Part shown: positions 41,994 through 51,715 of the stretch, piece after piece
Position numbering within the stretch: position 1 is the stretch's first letter
How the letters are laid out: every line of letters starts with the position of its first letter
Assembly: GCF_000758665.1 (NCBI RefSeq)
Contig: NZ_CP009285.1
Span: 4,030,001 to 4,094,000, forward strand
Source of the DNA: Paenibacillus borealis
GTDB taxonomy: Bacteria > Bacillota > Bacilli > Paenibacillales > Paenibacillaceae
Direction: 5' to 3'
DNA: 64,000 bases
Notes under the pieces: model-generated
What the model saw: the letters and a program-made list of their open reading frames with translations, nothing else
Told to the model about the DNA's origin: nothing
The model's database searches: none
Position numbers and translations under genes: made by a program

Positions 41994-44900
41994 ATGCCGG
42001 AAATACAAGAAATAGTCATTGAAGAATACGAGCCTGCCAGGCATGCCGCGTCCATTGCTGAAATGTGGAATCGGAGCTCTGAAAGCTGGGGCGGGGATAA
42101 CGCCTACCGGACAGAGGAAAGTGTGCTCAGAGAACATGAGAACAGCACGCTGCTCAAAGTGTTTCTGGCTGTAGCAGGCGGTGAGGTTATCGGGTACTGC
42201 AGCTTCTCCCATTACAAAGAGGATACCGGCGCGCTTTATATTCCACTGCTCAATGTCAGACCGGATTTCCATGGACGTAAGGTTGGCAAGAGACTGGTTA
42301 GACGGGCTGTCGAGGAGACCATTCGGCTTGGCTGGCCGCGGCTCGATTTATACACCTGGGCGGGTAACGTCAAGGCGGTTCCTACCTATAAGAAAAGCGG
42401 TTTTTTCTGGGAGAAACGGGATGATACTACCCATCTGATGAATTTTATCCCTTCAGTGCTGCAGACCGGTGCGGTGAAGACTTATTTTGAGAAGATCGAC
42501 TGGTATAACGACAGCATCCGCGAAATCAATGTTCAGCCTGATGGCCAGGGGGAAGGCGGATTTGACTATTTTACATATGAATGGCTGAAAGACGGACTGC
42601 GCCTGAAAATGGAATATGAGCGGAGCGGCCGCGGACTGCGCCTGATTGAGACGGAGGATTACCGGATTCAGGCAACGATTTCTGACCGGCATGAGCTGCC
42701 TTTCGGAGCTCAATACCCCGTTGTATATGAAGCTGTTAATAAAAGCGGGAAGCCTTTATCCCTGCAGATTAACGGCATAAGCAATCCGCAAATCAGCTTT
42801 GAGCTGAACGAATCGCGGGATATTGAATCGGAGACGCAGATTGAGGGCAGCTTCTTCGTCCATCCGGTACAAGAGGAACAGAGTATCTATCAGACCCATC
42901 CCATTGTAGAGGCTGAACTGCTCATTAACGGCTTGCCTGCCGTATTCAAACTCGGGGTTAAGCCCAAGTTCCCGGTCAAAGTGCAGCTGCAGCTACCTGA
43001 CAGAACCGTCTATATCGGGGAAGAGTTTGAGGTTGATGTAACGGTAGAGAACGGGTACCGTACGGATACGCTGTTCGCCTTTGATTTGCCAGAGGATTCC
43101 ATCCTCACGTTCGGGCAGACTACACTTACAGTTCAGGTTCCGGCAAAGGGCCGGAGAACCGTCACAATAAAAGCCCGGCTGCAAGCCTACGGCATTTGGC
43201 ATCATGAAGTGAAGATCCGGAATGCAGGCGGCAGTACTGAACCGGTGATTCTCGGGCAGGAGATGAGCCTGGTCTTCCCTGGGGCAGACGCTGCCTTTGG
43301 CGGTAAAACGGACAAGGGATGGGTGATCAGCAGCGGACGGTATTCGGCAGTTCTGGATAAATCCGGCAATACGCTGAAGCTATATGAAGGCCGTATGAAG
43401 GCTGTAAGCCTGGCCTATCCGAAGTTTGGTCTGCCTTATACCAATGAGTTCAAGAAGGTAGCGCCAGTTGAGGTGCATTATTATAAAGATGATGAAGCCA
43501 TGGTGCTGGAGGCCGGGTATGAACTGACTGCTAGACCAGGCATACTGCTGACCATGGTGGTGAAGCTGTACAGCAATGGTATCACCTCCCGGCATTTCAG
43601 GATTCATAATCCGCTGGACACCGATCAAGAGGAAGAATTGGTTCTGAAGGACAGCTTCGAGTTTAGCCTTAGTGGAGGAGTCATCCCTTATAATGATAAG
43701 TATTTAGATTTGAGCTTAGGTGCAGAAGCGTCCAGCCCGGACTATTGGGATGTCCGGAAGTTCACAGAAAACTGGATGTTCGCTGCCCATGGAGAATTCT
43801 CGCGGGGGATAAGCTGGCCGGCAGAATTAGAGCTTATCCAGGAATCGTGGCTGCATGCTGTTGAGCATTCGCTGGGCCGGATTCCCGCTGGAGGCAAGCT
43901 GGAGACAAGTCCGCTGCGGATTGCGCTGGGGACCTGGAACAACTGGCAGGATTTCCGTGCGTTCGCACTGCTACGCAGCAATACGCGTGATCTGAATTCT
44001 GCACAGCAGCTGGAGGCCAATCTGAATAACAGGAACCCGTTCATCAGTGGTCCTCTAACGCTCTCACTGCAGGAGCAGAAGAAGACTTATTTGGACGGTG
44101 AGATCAGGGTTTCGTCTTGTGCAGGCAGCATTAAGGAGACAAGTATTGCGGTACAAGGGGAACAAAAGCTCGCGGAAATCACTCTTCCGCTGACCCGTTC
44201 ATCAGGTTCTGATCCTGATGTCATTACGCTGCAGCTGGATATGGATATTTATGAGAGCTCAAGAGCTTTCCTTGTCTTTCCTGTGTCGGATCAGGTTATC
44301 CAACAGCAGATTCTGGACATTGGGCAATCTCAGGTGCTTGCCGTGGACAACGGAATTCTGCGGATACAGGCCAGCAGCGATTTTGCTCCGGGATTATTCT
44401 CGCTGGAGTATCAGGGACAGGAATGGCTGGATTCCTCTTTTCCACAGCCCATAGCTAAATCCTGGTGGAATCCCTGGGTGGGTGGAATCTTAACAATGGT
44501 CAACGATATTTCATTGCGCAGCTTCATGGAAGAGCCGCGGACCGCTGATTTCGCCGAGCTCACGGACGATAAGGGTAACCGCTGGACGGGCATACGCATG
44601 AGTGTCACCATTCAGCAGAATGATAAGTACAAAGGACTTATCCTGCATCAGTATTTCATGCTGCTTCCGGGTGTACCCGTACTTGCCTCTACTGTACACA
44701 TTGAACAGAATACGGGCACACCGTTATATCCGCTCGAGCTTGAAACCTCGTCCCATTACCGTGCGTCCGCCGATCTTAAGGACAGCAGGGGGTATCTGAA
44801 GAACAGCAGTGGTGAAGAGCTTGTCTATAAGGCAGGGAGAGTACAGCTGGGGGTTAGAAGTACTAACGGAATTCTTCAAGTGGGCTCCAAAGAGCGTGAA

Positions 44901-45107
44901 CAGCGCCTGACTCTAGTCACTGCACCGGACCTTTCTTCTACAACTTTGATGGCCAATACTCATGCGGCACTGTCTTATGCTATAGACCCGCTGGATCTTA
45001 AAGACGGAGAAGAGCGGTTCAGCAAGCCTCAATTCTATCTTATCTCGGATCTGAAGATTCCGGAGCAGGCTTATGCCGATCTCCTGTCAATCCGGTTCAA
45101 CAAGTGA
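41994..45107 (+). CDS. GNAT acetyltransferase fused to a large beta-rich region, 1037 aa
   Basis: Residues 1-150 are a GNAT domain: IVIEEYEPARHAASIAEMW, VIGYCSFSHYKED, acetyl-CoA loop VRPDFHGRKVGKRLVRRAV and AVPTYKKSGFFWEKR. Residues 150-1037 are beta-strand rich: an Ig-like part (about 310-430, VYIGEEFEVDVTVENGYR), then a region from about 450 (GRYSAVLDKSGNTLKLYEG) resembling the sugar-mutarotase-like/glycoside hydrolase sandwich fold. I do not recognise the latter family. No signal peptide is present, so it acts in the cytoplasm. The gene follows GGAGGG and leads a probable catabolic cluster (amidohydrolases, oxidase, peptide importer). Acetylation of an imported or intermediate compound is possible. 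Confidence 0.75.
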   Translation: MPEIQEIVIEEYEPARHAASIAEMWNRSSESWGGDNAYRTEESVLREHENSTLLKVFLAVAGGEVIGYCSFSHYKEDTGALYIPLLNVRPDFHGRKVGKRLVRRAVEETIRLGWPRLDLYTWAGNVKAVPTYKKSGFFWEKRDDTTHLMNFIPSVLQTGAVKTYFEKIDWYNDSIREINVQPDGQGEGGFDYFTYEWLKDGLRLKMEYERSGRGLRLIETEDYRIQATISDRHELPFGAQYPVVYEAVNKSGKPLSLQINGISNPQISFELNESRDIESETQIEGSFFVHPVQEEQSIYQTHPIVEAELLINGLPAVFKLGVKPKFPVKVQLQLPDRTVYIGEEFEVDVTVENGYRTDTLFAFDLPEDSILTFGQTTLTVQVPAKGRRTVTIKARLQAYGIWHHEVKIRNAGGSTEPVILGQEMSLVFPGADAAFGGKTDKGWVISSGRYSAVLDKSGNTLKLYEGRMKAVSLAYPKFGLPYTNEFKKVAPVEVHYYKDDEAMVLEAGYELTARPGILLTMVVKLYSNGITSRHFRIHNPLDTDQEEELVLKDSFEFSLSGGVIPYNDKYLDLSLGAEASSPDYWDVRKFTENWMFAAHGEFSRGISWPAELELIQESWLHAVEHSLGRIPAGGKLETSPLRIALGTWNNWQDFRAFALLRSNTRDLNSAQQLEANLNNRNPFISGPLTLSLQEQKKTYLDGEIRVSSCAGSIKETSIAVQGEQKLAEITLPLTRSSGSDPDVITLQLDMDIYESSRAFLVFPVSDQVIQQQILDIGQSQVLAVDNGILRIQASSDFAPGLFSLEYQGQEWLDSSFPQPIAKSWWNPWVGGILTMVNDISLRSFMEEPRTADFAELTDDKGNRWTGIRMSVTIQQNDKYKGLILHQYFMLLPGVPVLASTVHIEQNTGTPLYPLELETSSHYRASADLKDSRGYLKNSSGEELVYKAGRVQLGVRSTNGILQVGSKEREQRLTLVTAPDLSSTTLMANTHAALSYAIDPLDLKDGEERFSKPQFYLISDLKIPEQAYADLLSIRFNK

Positions 45108-45127
45108 ACTGAAGAAAGGACGCACCT

Positions 45128-46003
45128 ATGAAAATCATTGACGCACATGTGCATTACTCGAACATTGATACCTTTCACGAGACAGCCCGGACCTTAGCAC
45201 ATATAGATTATACCGGCAAAGGACTCCAGGAGGAGTTCCGCCGCTCCGGTGTTATCGCAGGTGTCGGGATGGGCGTGACCGAGACGGCCGCCGGTGCTTT
45301 TCCGGATCCGGAAGCCCTCAATCCCATGCTGCTTGACCTGAGTGAGACGCTTCCGGATAATTTGTTTACCTGTGTAGGAATTAATCCGCTGACTCTCCAT
45401 CTGGACGGGCAGCTGGAGGCGCTGGAACAATCGCTGCAACAGAAGGATGTCGTCGGGATCAAGCTGTATGCCGGCTATTACCACTTCAATGTGGGGGACG
45501 AGATCTATGATCCGGTCTATAAGCTGGCCTCTGCTTACGGACTGCCAATCGTCATTCATGGAGGGCTAACGTACTCTGACCGGGGCCTGTTGAAATATTC
45601 GCATCCGCTGTCTATGGAAGAGACATTCCTGAAGCACCGGGATATTACCTTTATGCTCTGCCATCTGGGCGATCCCTGGGTTATGGACACAGCGGCACTC
45701 CTGGAGAAGAATCCGAATCTCTATACCGACCTGTCCGGCTGGATCGTCGGAGACCAGGCTAAGGTGAACCGCCTGCTGACCGAGCAGACCTACACTGATC
45801 ATTTCCGCCGGGCGATTGTGTTCGCCGAGAAATATGACCGCCTCGTCTTCGGTACCGACTGGCCGCTGGTTCCACTGGATGCCTACATTATATTCGTGAA
45901 GCATCTGATCCCGGAAGCGCACTGGGAGGATGTATTCTATAATAATGCACTCCGCGTGTTCCCTAAGCTGGAAGAGCGGATTAGAGAATTGGACAATATT
46001 TAA
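45128..46003 (+). CDS. Amidohydrolase-2 (TIM-barrel) family hydrolase, 291 aa
   Basis: MKIIDAHVHYS has the metal pair His7 and His9; VGIKLYAGYYHF, PIVIHGGL, FMLCHLGDPW and FGTDWPL supply the further ligands and the catalytic Asp. The layout is that of ACMSD/amidohydrolase-2 enzymes, which hydrolyse or decarboxylate carboxylated small molecules with one metal ion. It starts 21 nt after the GNAT-fusion gene and ends at a terminator, so these two form an operon. The substrate is unknown. Confidence 0.85.
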   Translation: MKIIDAHVHYSNIDTFHETARTLAHIDYTGKGLQEEFRRSGVIAGVGMGVTETAAGAFPDPEALNPMLLDLSETLPDNLFTCVGINPLTLHLDGQLEALEQSLQQKDVVGIKLYAGYYHFNVGDEIYDPVYKLASAYGLPIVIHGGLTYSDRGLLKYSHPLSMEETFLKHRDITFMLCHLGDPWVMDTAALLEKNPNLYTDLSGWIVGDQAKVNRLLTEQTYTDHFRRAIVFAEKYDRLVFGTDWPLVPLDAYIIFVKHLIPEAHWEDVFYNNALRVFPKLEERIRELDNI

Positions 46004-46035
46004 CCGCAGAAGCATCTTTATCCTTATGAAACTTA

Positions 46036-46078
46036 GAGCAGTGATCCTCCTTTAACCGGGGAATCGCTGTTCTTTTTT
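46036..46078 (+). terminator. Terminator after the amidohydrolase gene
   Basis: GAGCAGTGAT and ATCGCTGTTC pair with wobbles, CTCC/GGGG forms the inner stem, and six T follow. Confidence 0.8.
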
Positions 46079-46206
46079 GTTATTGCGCGAAACGGGAGAT
46101 CCATGATTTACTCCCGCATGATGCCTGACTAAGCAACCTGTGCTAAGCTGTTAAGGATCATACTTGCCGAAATATCATTATTTCCTGCTAATGGAGGGTT
46201 AGTATC

Positions 46207-46965
46207 ATGCCTCATGTTAAAGTTAAAGATCTGAAACTGTTTTATGAAAAAATAGGTAACGGAGATCCGGTTATTTTTCTGCACAGCAGTTACTCGCGAG
46301 GGTTATTGGCCTTCTCAAGTCAAATTCTGGACTTTCAAAATAGATACACCTGTTATTTCCCTGATTTCCGCGGTCATGGCAGGACCAGGTGCGAGAGTCT
46401 TGAATGGTCGACGCCACGGCTGGCGGATGATATCAGAGCCTTGATGGATTGCATGAATATTGAAAAAGCGCATCTGATTGGCTACAGTATGGGTGCAAAT
46501 GTTGGACTATACCTCGCGGTGAATGATCCGGCCAGGGTTGCTACGCTGACTACAATTGGAACAGGCGGATTCTGCGACCCGGCTGGAGCAGATGAATATG
46601 AGCCTGAGCGGCTGGTGGAGCAGGGTAAGCAGGATATCATCCGACAGATGATGGAAAGACATCAAGAAGCGCATCAGGGGAACTGGCAGGAATTCATGCG
46701 GCAATCAGCTGCTGACTGGCGGAGGTACCCGGATCTTAGTGAAGCACAGTTAAGCAGTATCGGCTGTCCGGTTCTAATCATTGCAGGAGAGCACGATACA
46801 TACGCTGTAGCGGATAAGATCATTCAGCTAGTCTCGCTGATCAAAGGATCACAATGCCTGATTGTCCCGGGTGCCGGCCACCGGCCGCATATGGGAAGAG
46901 AACAGCCGGTGCTGGTAAACGATACGATCCTTGAATTTCTCGCAAAGAATTCAAACCTCAAGTGA
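46207..46965 (+). CDS. Alpha/beta-fold hydrolase, 252 aa
   Basis: VIFLHSSYSRG is the oxyanion region, GYSMGANVG the nucleophile elbow with Ser, IIAGEHDTY the acid loop and GAGHRPHMG the histidine. The protein matches the small proline-iminopeptidase/haloalkane-dehalogenase-like esterase set. No signal peptide is present. Its 3' end is 13 nt from the FAD oxidase start, so the two are cotranscribed. The role in the cluster would be cleavage of an ester or amide; the substrate is unknown. Confidence 0.85.
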   Translation: MPHVKVKDLKLFYEKIGNGDPVIFLHSSYSRGLLAFSSQILDFQNRYTCYFPDFRGHGRTRCESLEWSTPRLADDIRALMDCMNIEKAHLIGYSMGANVGLYLAVNDPARVATLTTIGTGGFCDPAGADEYEPERLVEQGKQDIIRQMMERHQEAHQGNWQEFMRQSAADWRRYPDLSEAQLSSIGCPVLIIAGEHDTYAVADKIIQLVSLIKGSQCLIVPGAGHRPHMGREQPVLVNDTILEFLAKNSNLK

Positions 46966-46978
46966 AAGGGCTGTACAT

Positions 46979-48106
46979 ATGAAGAAAGTTATCGTAATCG
47001 GAGCAGGGATTCTCGGGGCATCCACAGCCTATCAGTTAGCAAGAATGGGGGCAGATGTCCTGGTAATCGACCGCAAAGATCATGGGCAAGCCACGGATGC
47101 GGCCGCAGGCATCATCTGTCCCTGGCTGTCCCAGCGGCGTAATCAGGCCTGGTACCGGCTGGCGAAGGCAGGTGCGCGATTTTATCCTGAGCTGATCAGG
47201 GAACTTGAGCAAGGAGGCGAAACCCATACTGGCTATGCCCGGGTAGGTGCACTTAGTATTCATACGGATGCGGGCAAGCTGGACAAAATAGAAGAGCGGG
47301 CACGTCTGCGGTTGGCAGATGCACCGGAAATCGGAGAAATTACGCGGCTTTCGGCTGAAGAAACCTGTGAACGGTTCCCTCTGCTTGCCGGAGGCTATGC
47401 CTCTGTGCATATCAGCGGTGCCGCCCGGGTAGATGGCCGTGCCCTGCGTGATGCATTGCTTCATGCTGCGCAGCAGCAGGGTGCCACCAGGATTACCGGA
47501 GATGCGGCGCTTCAACATGAGTCTGGGCGGGTAACCGGGGTTACTGTAGGTGCGGAGTGTTTCCCGGCGGATGAAGTTATTGTGTGCGCAGGCGCCTGGG
47601 CGAACCCGCTGCTCCAGCCACTTGGCATTGACTTCAAAGTCAGTTACCAAAAGGGGCAAATTATGCACTTGCAGGTTTCTGACCATCAGAATACGGGAGA
47701 ATGGCCGGTAGTCATCCCGCCGAGTGATCAATATCTGCTCGCTTTTGACCGGCAGCAAATTGTGATCGGGGCTACACATGAGAATGATGTGGAAGGATAT
47801 AATACCAGAGTGACTGCAGGAGGTATGCAGGAGATTCTGAATAAGGGACTGGAGGTGGCTCCTGAACTGGCAGACAGTGCCTTTGGTGAAGTTAGGGTAG
47901 GTTTCCGTCCGTTTACACCAGGCTTCCTTCCGGTTATAGGTGCTGTTCCAGGCTGGAAGGGTCTAATCGCAGCCAATGGACTGGGTGCCTCGGGACTCAC
48001 GATGGGTCCTTTTATCGGGAGTCAGCTGGCGAAGCTGGCACTCGGCAGTGCGCCAGATATCGATATAAGCGCTTATAACCTACAGGCAGCGATTGAGAGC
48101 AGATGA
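46979..48106 (+). CDS. FAD-dependent amino acid/amine oxidase (DAO family), 375 aa
   Basis: MKKVIVIGAGILGASTAYQL is the FAD ADP-binding loop, RKDHGQATDAAAGIICPWLS follows, and the C-terminal GEVRVGFRPFTPGFLPVIGAVPG and NGLGASGLTMGP are typical of glycine/D-amino-acid/sarcosine oxidases and D-amino-acid dehydrogenases. It oxidises a C-N bond to an imine that hydrolyses to a keto acid or glyoxylate. ATG 46979 has AAAGGG; the upstream frame from 46931 only overlaps the hydrolase. Confidence 0.85.
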   Translation: MKKVIVIGAGILGASTAYQLARMGADVLVIDRKDHGQATDAAAGIICPWLSQRRNQAWYRLAKAGARFYPELIRELEQGGETHTGYARVGALSIHTDAGKLDKIEERARLRLADAPEIGEITRLSAEETCERFPLLAGGYASVHISGAARVDGRALRDALLHAAQQQGATRITGDAALQHESGRVTGVTVGAECFPADEVIVCAGAWANPLLQPLGIDFKVSYQKGQIMHLQVSDHQNTGEWPVVIPPSDQYLLAFDRQQIVIGATHENDVEGYNTRVTAGGMQEILNKGLEVAPELADSAFGEVRVGFRPFTPGFLPVIGAVPGWKGLIAANGLGASGLTMGPFIGSQLAKLALGSAPDIDISAYNLQAAIESR

Positions 48107-48170
48107 TTACGAATTCATTTCCTGCAATGGAAGGAATAGATTCAATTCTGCCGTTCAATTGAACTTTTGT

Positions 48171-48199
48171 TTGACAGAAGAAGATGTGTAATCCATAAT
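48171..48199 (+). promoter_or_regulatory. Sigma-A promoter of the Dpp-type importer operon
   Basis: TTGACA (48171-48176), 17 nt, CATAAT (48194-48199). The GTG start of the binding protein is 48 nt downstream. Confidence 0.75.
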
Positions 48200-48246
48200 A
48201 CAATCCATACTAAACATATATGATTTATAGGAAGGGTGGATCACAC

Positions 48247-49866
48247 GTGACCAAGTTAAAGGCTACATTTAGAAAAACGATTGGAATGGGGACACTGACA
48301 GTAATGTTTGTAGTGCTGCTGGCAGGATGCTCAGGTTCCAACAACAATGCGGACACCAGTAATGGCGCTCAGGCAAGTGCGAGTCCAGCCGCAACAGAAA
48401 GCACAAGCACAGCAGAACCATCTGCAGGAGGCACTTTTACCTATGGCCGGCCGGCTTCCGTAACCTCGTTTGATCTGCATAACCAGATCACCTCCAATAA
48501 TGCGTTTGCGATTGATAAAGTGTTTGAATCTTTGGTCGCTTTTGACAGCAAGGGTGAAATTAAGGACTTTCTTGCCCAGTCCCACACGATCAGCGAAGAC
48601 GGCTTAACGTATACCTTCGTATTGCGTGACGGTCTGAAGTTCTCGAACGGAACGCCAGTCACAGCGGAGGATGCTGTGTTCTCCCTGAACCGTCATTTGA
48701 CGGTTGAAGGGCCTCTGGCGATCTCGGCGACGGTCGAATCCTTCAAGGCACAGGATGACAAGACACTGGTGATTAAGCTGAAAGAACCCTACACACCATT
48801 CATCTCCGAGCTGTCGAACTTCTCGAACGGTATTATCCCGAATAATTTCGGCGGGGTTTCCGAAGAAGAATTCTTCAAGAAGCCGGTAGGCACGGGACCT
48901 TTCGTAGTTGAAACCTGGGACCCGGCCGGTGATGTTACCTTCACCAAGAACACAAACTACTGGCAGGAAGGTAAACCGTATATCGATAAGCTTGTCTATA
49001 AACTGATCGAAGACGACAGCCAGGCGATCAACCAGCTGAAGGCAGGAGAAGTGGATGCAGTGGAAGCCCTGTCCCTTCAGAATGCAGGAGAGATCAAGGA
49101 TGGCACAGATACAACGGTAGTAACGAACGGCAGCTGGGTGACGGAGCAATTGTTCTTCAACACGCTGGATGAGCATTTCTCCGATGTTCATGTCCGCCGT
49201 GCCCTGGCGCTGGCGCTGGACCGTGACGGTCTGACCAAAGCTTTAACCTTCGGATATGCACAGACCGCCAATTCTTTGCTGCCGACAACGATTCCTTACA
49301 ATGCCAATGATACCCTTAAGTCATTGAACTTCGATGCTGCCGCAGCCAAGGAAGAGCTTGCCAAGTCTGCATTCCCTAACGGATTCTCAACCAAGCTGCT
49401 GATTGCTTCCGGCAACAGCACAAGAGCCCAGGAAGCACAGATTATTCAGGCGGCAGGCCAAGCCATCGGAATCAAGATTGAGATTGAATCCGTTGAACTT
49501 GCCACCTTCCGTGAACGCTTCTTCGCCTATGATTTCGCGGCGATGCTGAACAGCGGTCAAGCCGATTCTCCGGAGGCGAACTCGATACTCGCCTTCCAGA
49601 CCGATCCTGAAGGCTTCAGCAAATCGTACTGGACACACTACACGAACGATAATGTAACCAAGCTGCTGTATGAAGGTCAAAAAACACCAGACGGCGATGC
49701 CCGCGCAGCAATCTACACCGAGCTGCTGCAGACCCTTGCAGATGAAGTGCCTTACATTCCGCTGTATTATCCGGACATCCTGATCGGTGCCCGTTCTTCC
49801 GTTGAAGGACTTGTTGTTCTGCCTAACGGTAGTATCCGTCTGGAAGATGTGCGCGTAAGCAAATGA
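48247..49866 (+). CDS. Peptide/nickel-type ABC substrate-binding lipoprotein, 539 aa
   Basis: The signal ends with the lipobox LLAGC followed by a Ser/Ala/Thr-rich tether; it is therefore a lipoprotein. The body is family 5: FTYGRPASVTSFDLHNQ, SHTISEDGLTYTFVLRDGLKFSNGTPVTAEDAVFSLNRHL, VGTGPFVVETW and VHVRRALALALDRDGL. GTG 48247 follows GGAAGGGTGG at spacing 7. It is the first gene of a complete Dpp-type importer. The ligand is likely a modified peptide or amino-acid derivative, judged from the neighbouring hydrolases. Confidence 0.9.
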   Translation: MTKLKATFRKTIGMGTLTVMFVVLLAGCSGSNNNADTSNGAQASASPAATESTSTAEPSAGGTFTYGRPASVTSFDLHNQITSNNAFAIDKVFESLVAFDSKGEIKDFLAQSHTISEDGLTYTFVLRDGLKFSNGTPVTAEDAVFSLNRHLTVEGPLAISATVESFKAQDDKTLVIKLKEPYTPFISELSNFSNGIIPNNFGGVSEEEFFKKPVGTGPFVVETWDPAGDVTFTKNTNYWQEGKPYIDKLVYKLIEDDSQAINQLKAGEVDAVEALSLQNAGEIKDGTDTTVVTNGSWVTEQLFFNTLDEHFSDVHVRRALALALDRDGLTKALTFGYAQTANSLLPTTIPYNANDTLKSLNFDAAAAKEELAKSAFPNGFSTKLLIASGNSTRAQEAQIIQAAGQAIGIKIEIESVELATFRERFFAYDFAAMLNSGQADSPEANSILAFQTDPEGFSKSYWTHYTNDNVTKLLYEGQKTPDGDARAAIYTELLQTLADEVPYIPLYYPDILIGARSSVEGLVVLPNGSIRLEDVRVSK

Positions 49867-50852
49867 TGAATTCCAGGCAAACCTTAACCGGTGCGCAAGG
49901 AAATAATGGTTCTTACAAGTGGCTGGGAATAGCACTTGTAAGAGCCTTAATTGTTATCCTCTGCGTGATGACGGCTGTCTTTTTCCTTATACGTATTGTG
50001 CCCGGTGATCCTGCCAAAATGATTCTCGGGGAATACAGTACACCTGAAGCGCTTAAGAATATGCATCACACCCTAGGGCTGGATCTCCCGCTATGGGAAC
50101 AATTCGTCCGTTTTATGAAGACCTTGTTCACGCAAGGAGATACCGGAAACTCCATTATTATGGGCACCTCGGCACGAGAGCTGATTATGCAGCGGGCTCC
50201 TATAACCTTGCTGCTTATCCTGATTGCCTGTGTGCTTGCAATTATTACTGCACTTCTGCTTGCTACGGTTGCAGCCACACATAAGGATAAACTGCTGGAT
50301 CATCTGATCCGCATCTTTCCTGCGATTACTCTCGGTATGCCAATCTTCTGGGTTGGCATTCTTTTGATTCTGCTCTTTAGTGTCCGGCTGGGCTGGTTCC
50401 CTGTCGGGGGAGTAGGCGAAGGCTTCACAGGAACGCTGCGAAGCCTGGCGCTGCCGGCGATAACGGTTGCTTTTTCACAGATTCCTACGCTGGTCCGCTC
50501 GCTCAGGGCGCAAATGCTGGAGGTACTCGAATCCGATTTTGTCGTCACGCTGAGAGCAGCGGGCATACCTTCCAGAGTCATTCTGTTTAAGCATGTCCTG
50601 CGCAATTCAGCGCTGCCGACACTGATGCTGCTGGGAGTCAACATCTCTTATCTCATCGGGGGTACGCTCGTGGTCGAGCAGGTATTTGGCATCAAAGGGA
50701 TCGGCAGCCTGCTGTTCACTTCAATTTCGAATCGGGATTTCCCTGTTATCCAGGGAATAGCACTTTATTGTGCGCTATCTGTAGTGATCATCAGTCTGCT
50801 GATTGAAATCATCTCCTGGTGGCTGGATCCCAGAACGAAGGGGAAACAATGA
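49863..50852 (+). CDS. DppB-type ABC permease, 329 aa
   Basis: Six membrane helices; FFLIRIVPGDPAKMILGEYSTPEALKNM is the DppB/OppB N-terminal hallmark and EVLESDFVVTLRAAGIPSRVILFKHVLRNS is the EAA coupling loop. It overlaps the binding protein by 4 nt (ATGA) and the next permease by 4 nt. An N-terminal extension of about 20 residues precedes the first helix. Confidence 0.93.
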   Translation: MMNSRQTLTGAQGNNGSYKWLGIALVRALIVILCVMTAVFFLIRIVPGDPAKMILGEYSTPEALKNMHHTLGLDLPLWEQFVRFMKTLFTQGDTGNSIIMGTSARELIMQRAPITLLLILIACVLAIITALLLATVAATHKDKLLDHLIRIFPAITLGMPIFWVGILLILLFSVRLGWFPVGGVGEGFTGTLRSLALPAITVAFSQIPTLVRSLRAQMLEVLESDFVVTLRAAGIPSRVILFKHVLRNSALPTLMLLGVNISYLIGGTLVVEQVFGIKGIGSLLFTSISNRDFPVIQGIALYCALSVVIISLLIEIISWWLDPRTKGKQ

Positions 50853-51715
50853 CAACTACAACTCCAGATATACAATTGCCCGCGGGCAAGAAGAAAGTAA
50901 ACGGGCTGAGACGGATATGGAATACCCCATCCCTGCTCATTGGAATCATTATGTTCGCTGTGCTTATTCTTCTGGCTCTGTTCATCCCTTACTTAAGTCC
51001 ATATCATCCAACGGAGCAGAATTTGAGCGCCTTCCTGCAGCCGCCGTCATCCACCCACTGGCTGGGAACCGACCAGCTGGGGCGTGATTTGTTTACCAGA
51101 CTAATCTATGCAGCGCGGACGGATCTGACTATCATGGTTCTGGCCGAGATCATTCCGTTCTGTACCGGTGTCTTACTGGGAATGCTGTCAGGGTATTACG
51201 GCAAATGGACCGACAGAATTATTGCACTGATTACAGATACATTTATCGCTTTCCCGTTCTATCTGATCGTAATTATCGTGGCCTTCGCCAGCGGTGCCGG
51301 GGAACGGGGGATTTATATCACCTTCATTCTCGTAGGCTGGATTGTATTCGCCCGTGTGGTCAGAGGACTTAGCGCATCCTTCCGGGAACAGGAATGGGTC
51401 GCTTCTGCCCAGACCTTAGGACTTCCCGGCATACGAATTATTCTACGCCATCTTCTGCCTAATGTATTGCCGCAAGCCGTTGTCGTGCTGATGACGGATA
51501 TGGTCGGGCTGCTTGTAGCCATTGTAACACTGGGTTATCTGGGGATCGGCATTGCACCGCCGACACCGGACTGGGGGACAATGATCTCAGATGGACAACC
51601 CTTCATTACCACCGCCTGGTGGCTGTCGGCAGTTCCGGGATTCGCCGTGGTGTATACGGGGATTGCATTGTCTCTGTTAGGGGATGGCCTGGCCGATATT
51701 TGGAGGAAAAAATAA
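50849..51715 (+). CDS. DppC-type ABC permease, 288 aa
   Basis: Six membrane helices; HWLGTDQLGRDLFTRLIYAARTDL is the DppC/OppC signature and EWVASAQTLGLPGIRIILRHLLPN the EAA loop. ATG 50849 has AAGGGG and overlaps the stop of the DppB gene (ATGA). The stop overlaps the next ATG by one base. Confidence 0.93.
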   Translation: MTTTTPDIQLPAGKKKVNGLRRIWNTPSLLIGIIMFAVLILLALFIPYLSPYHPTEQNLSAFLQPPSSTHWLGTDQLGRDLFTRLIYAARTDLTIMVLAEIIPFCTGVLLGMLSGYYGKWTDRIIALITDTFIAFPFYLIVIIVAFASGAGERGIYITFILVGWIVFARVVRGLSASFREQEWVASAQTLGLPGIRIILRHLLPNVLPQAVVVLMTDMVGLLVAIVTLGYLGIGIAPPTPDWGTMISDGQPFITTAWWLSAVPGFAVVYTGIALSLLGDGLADIWRKK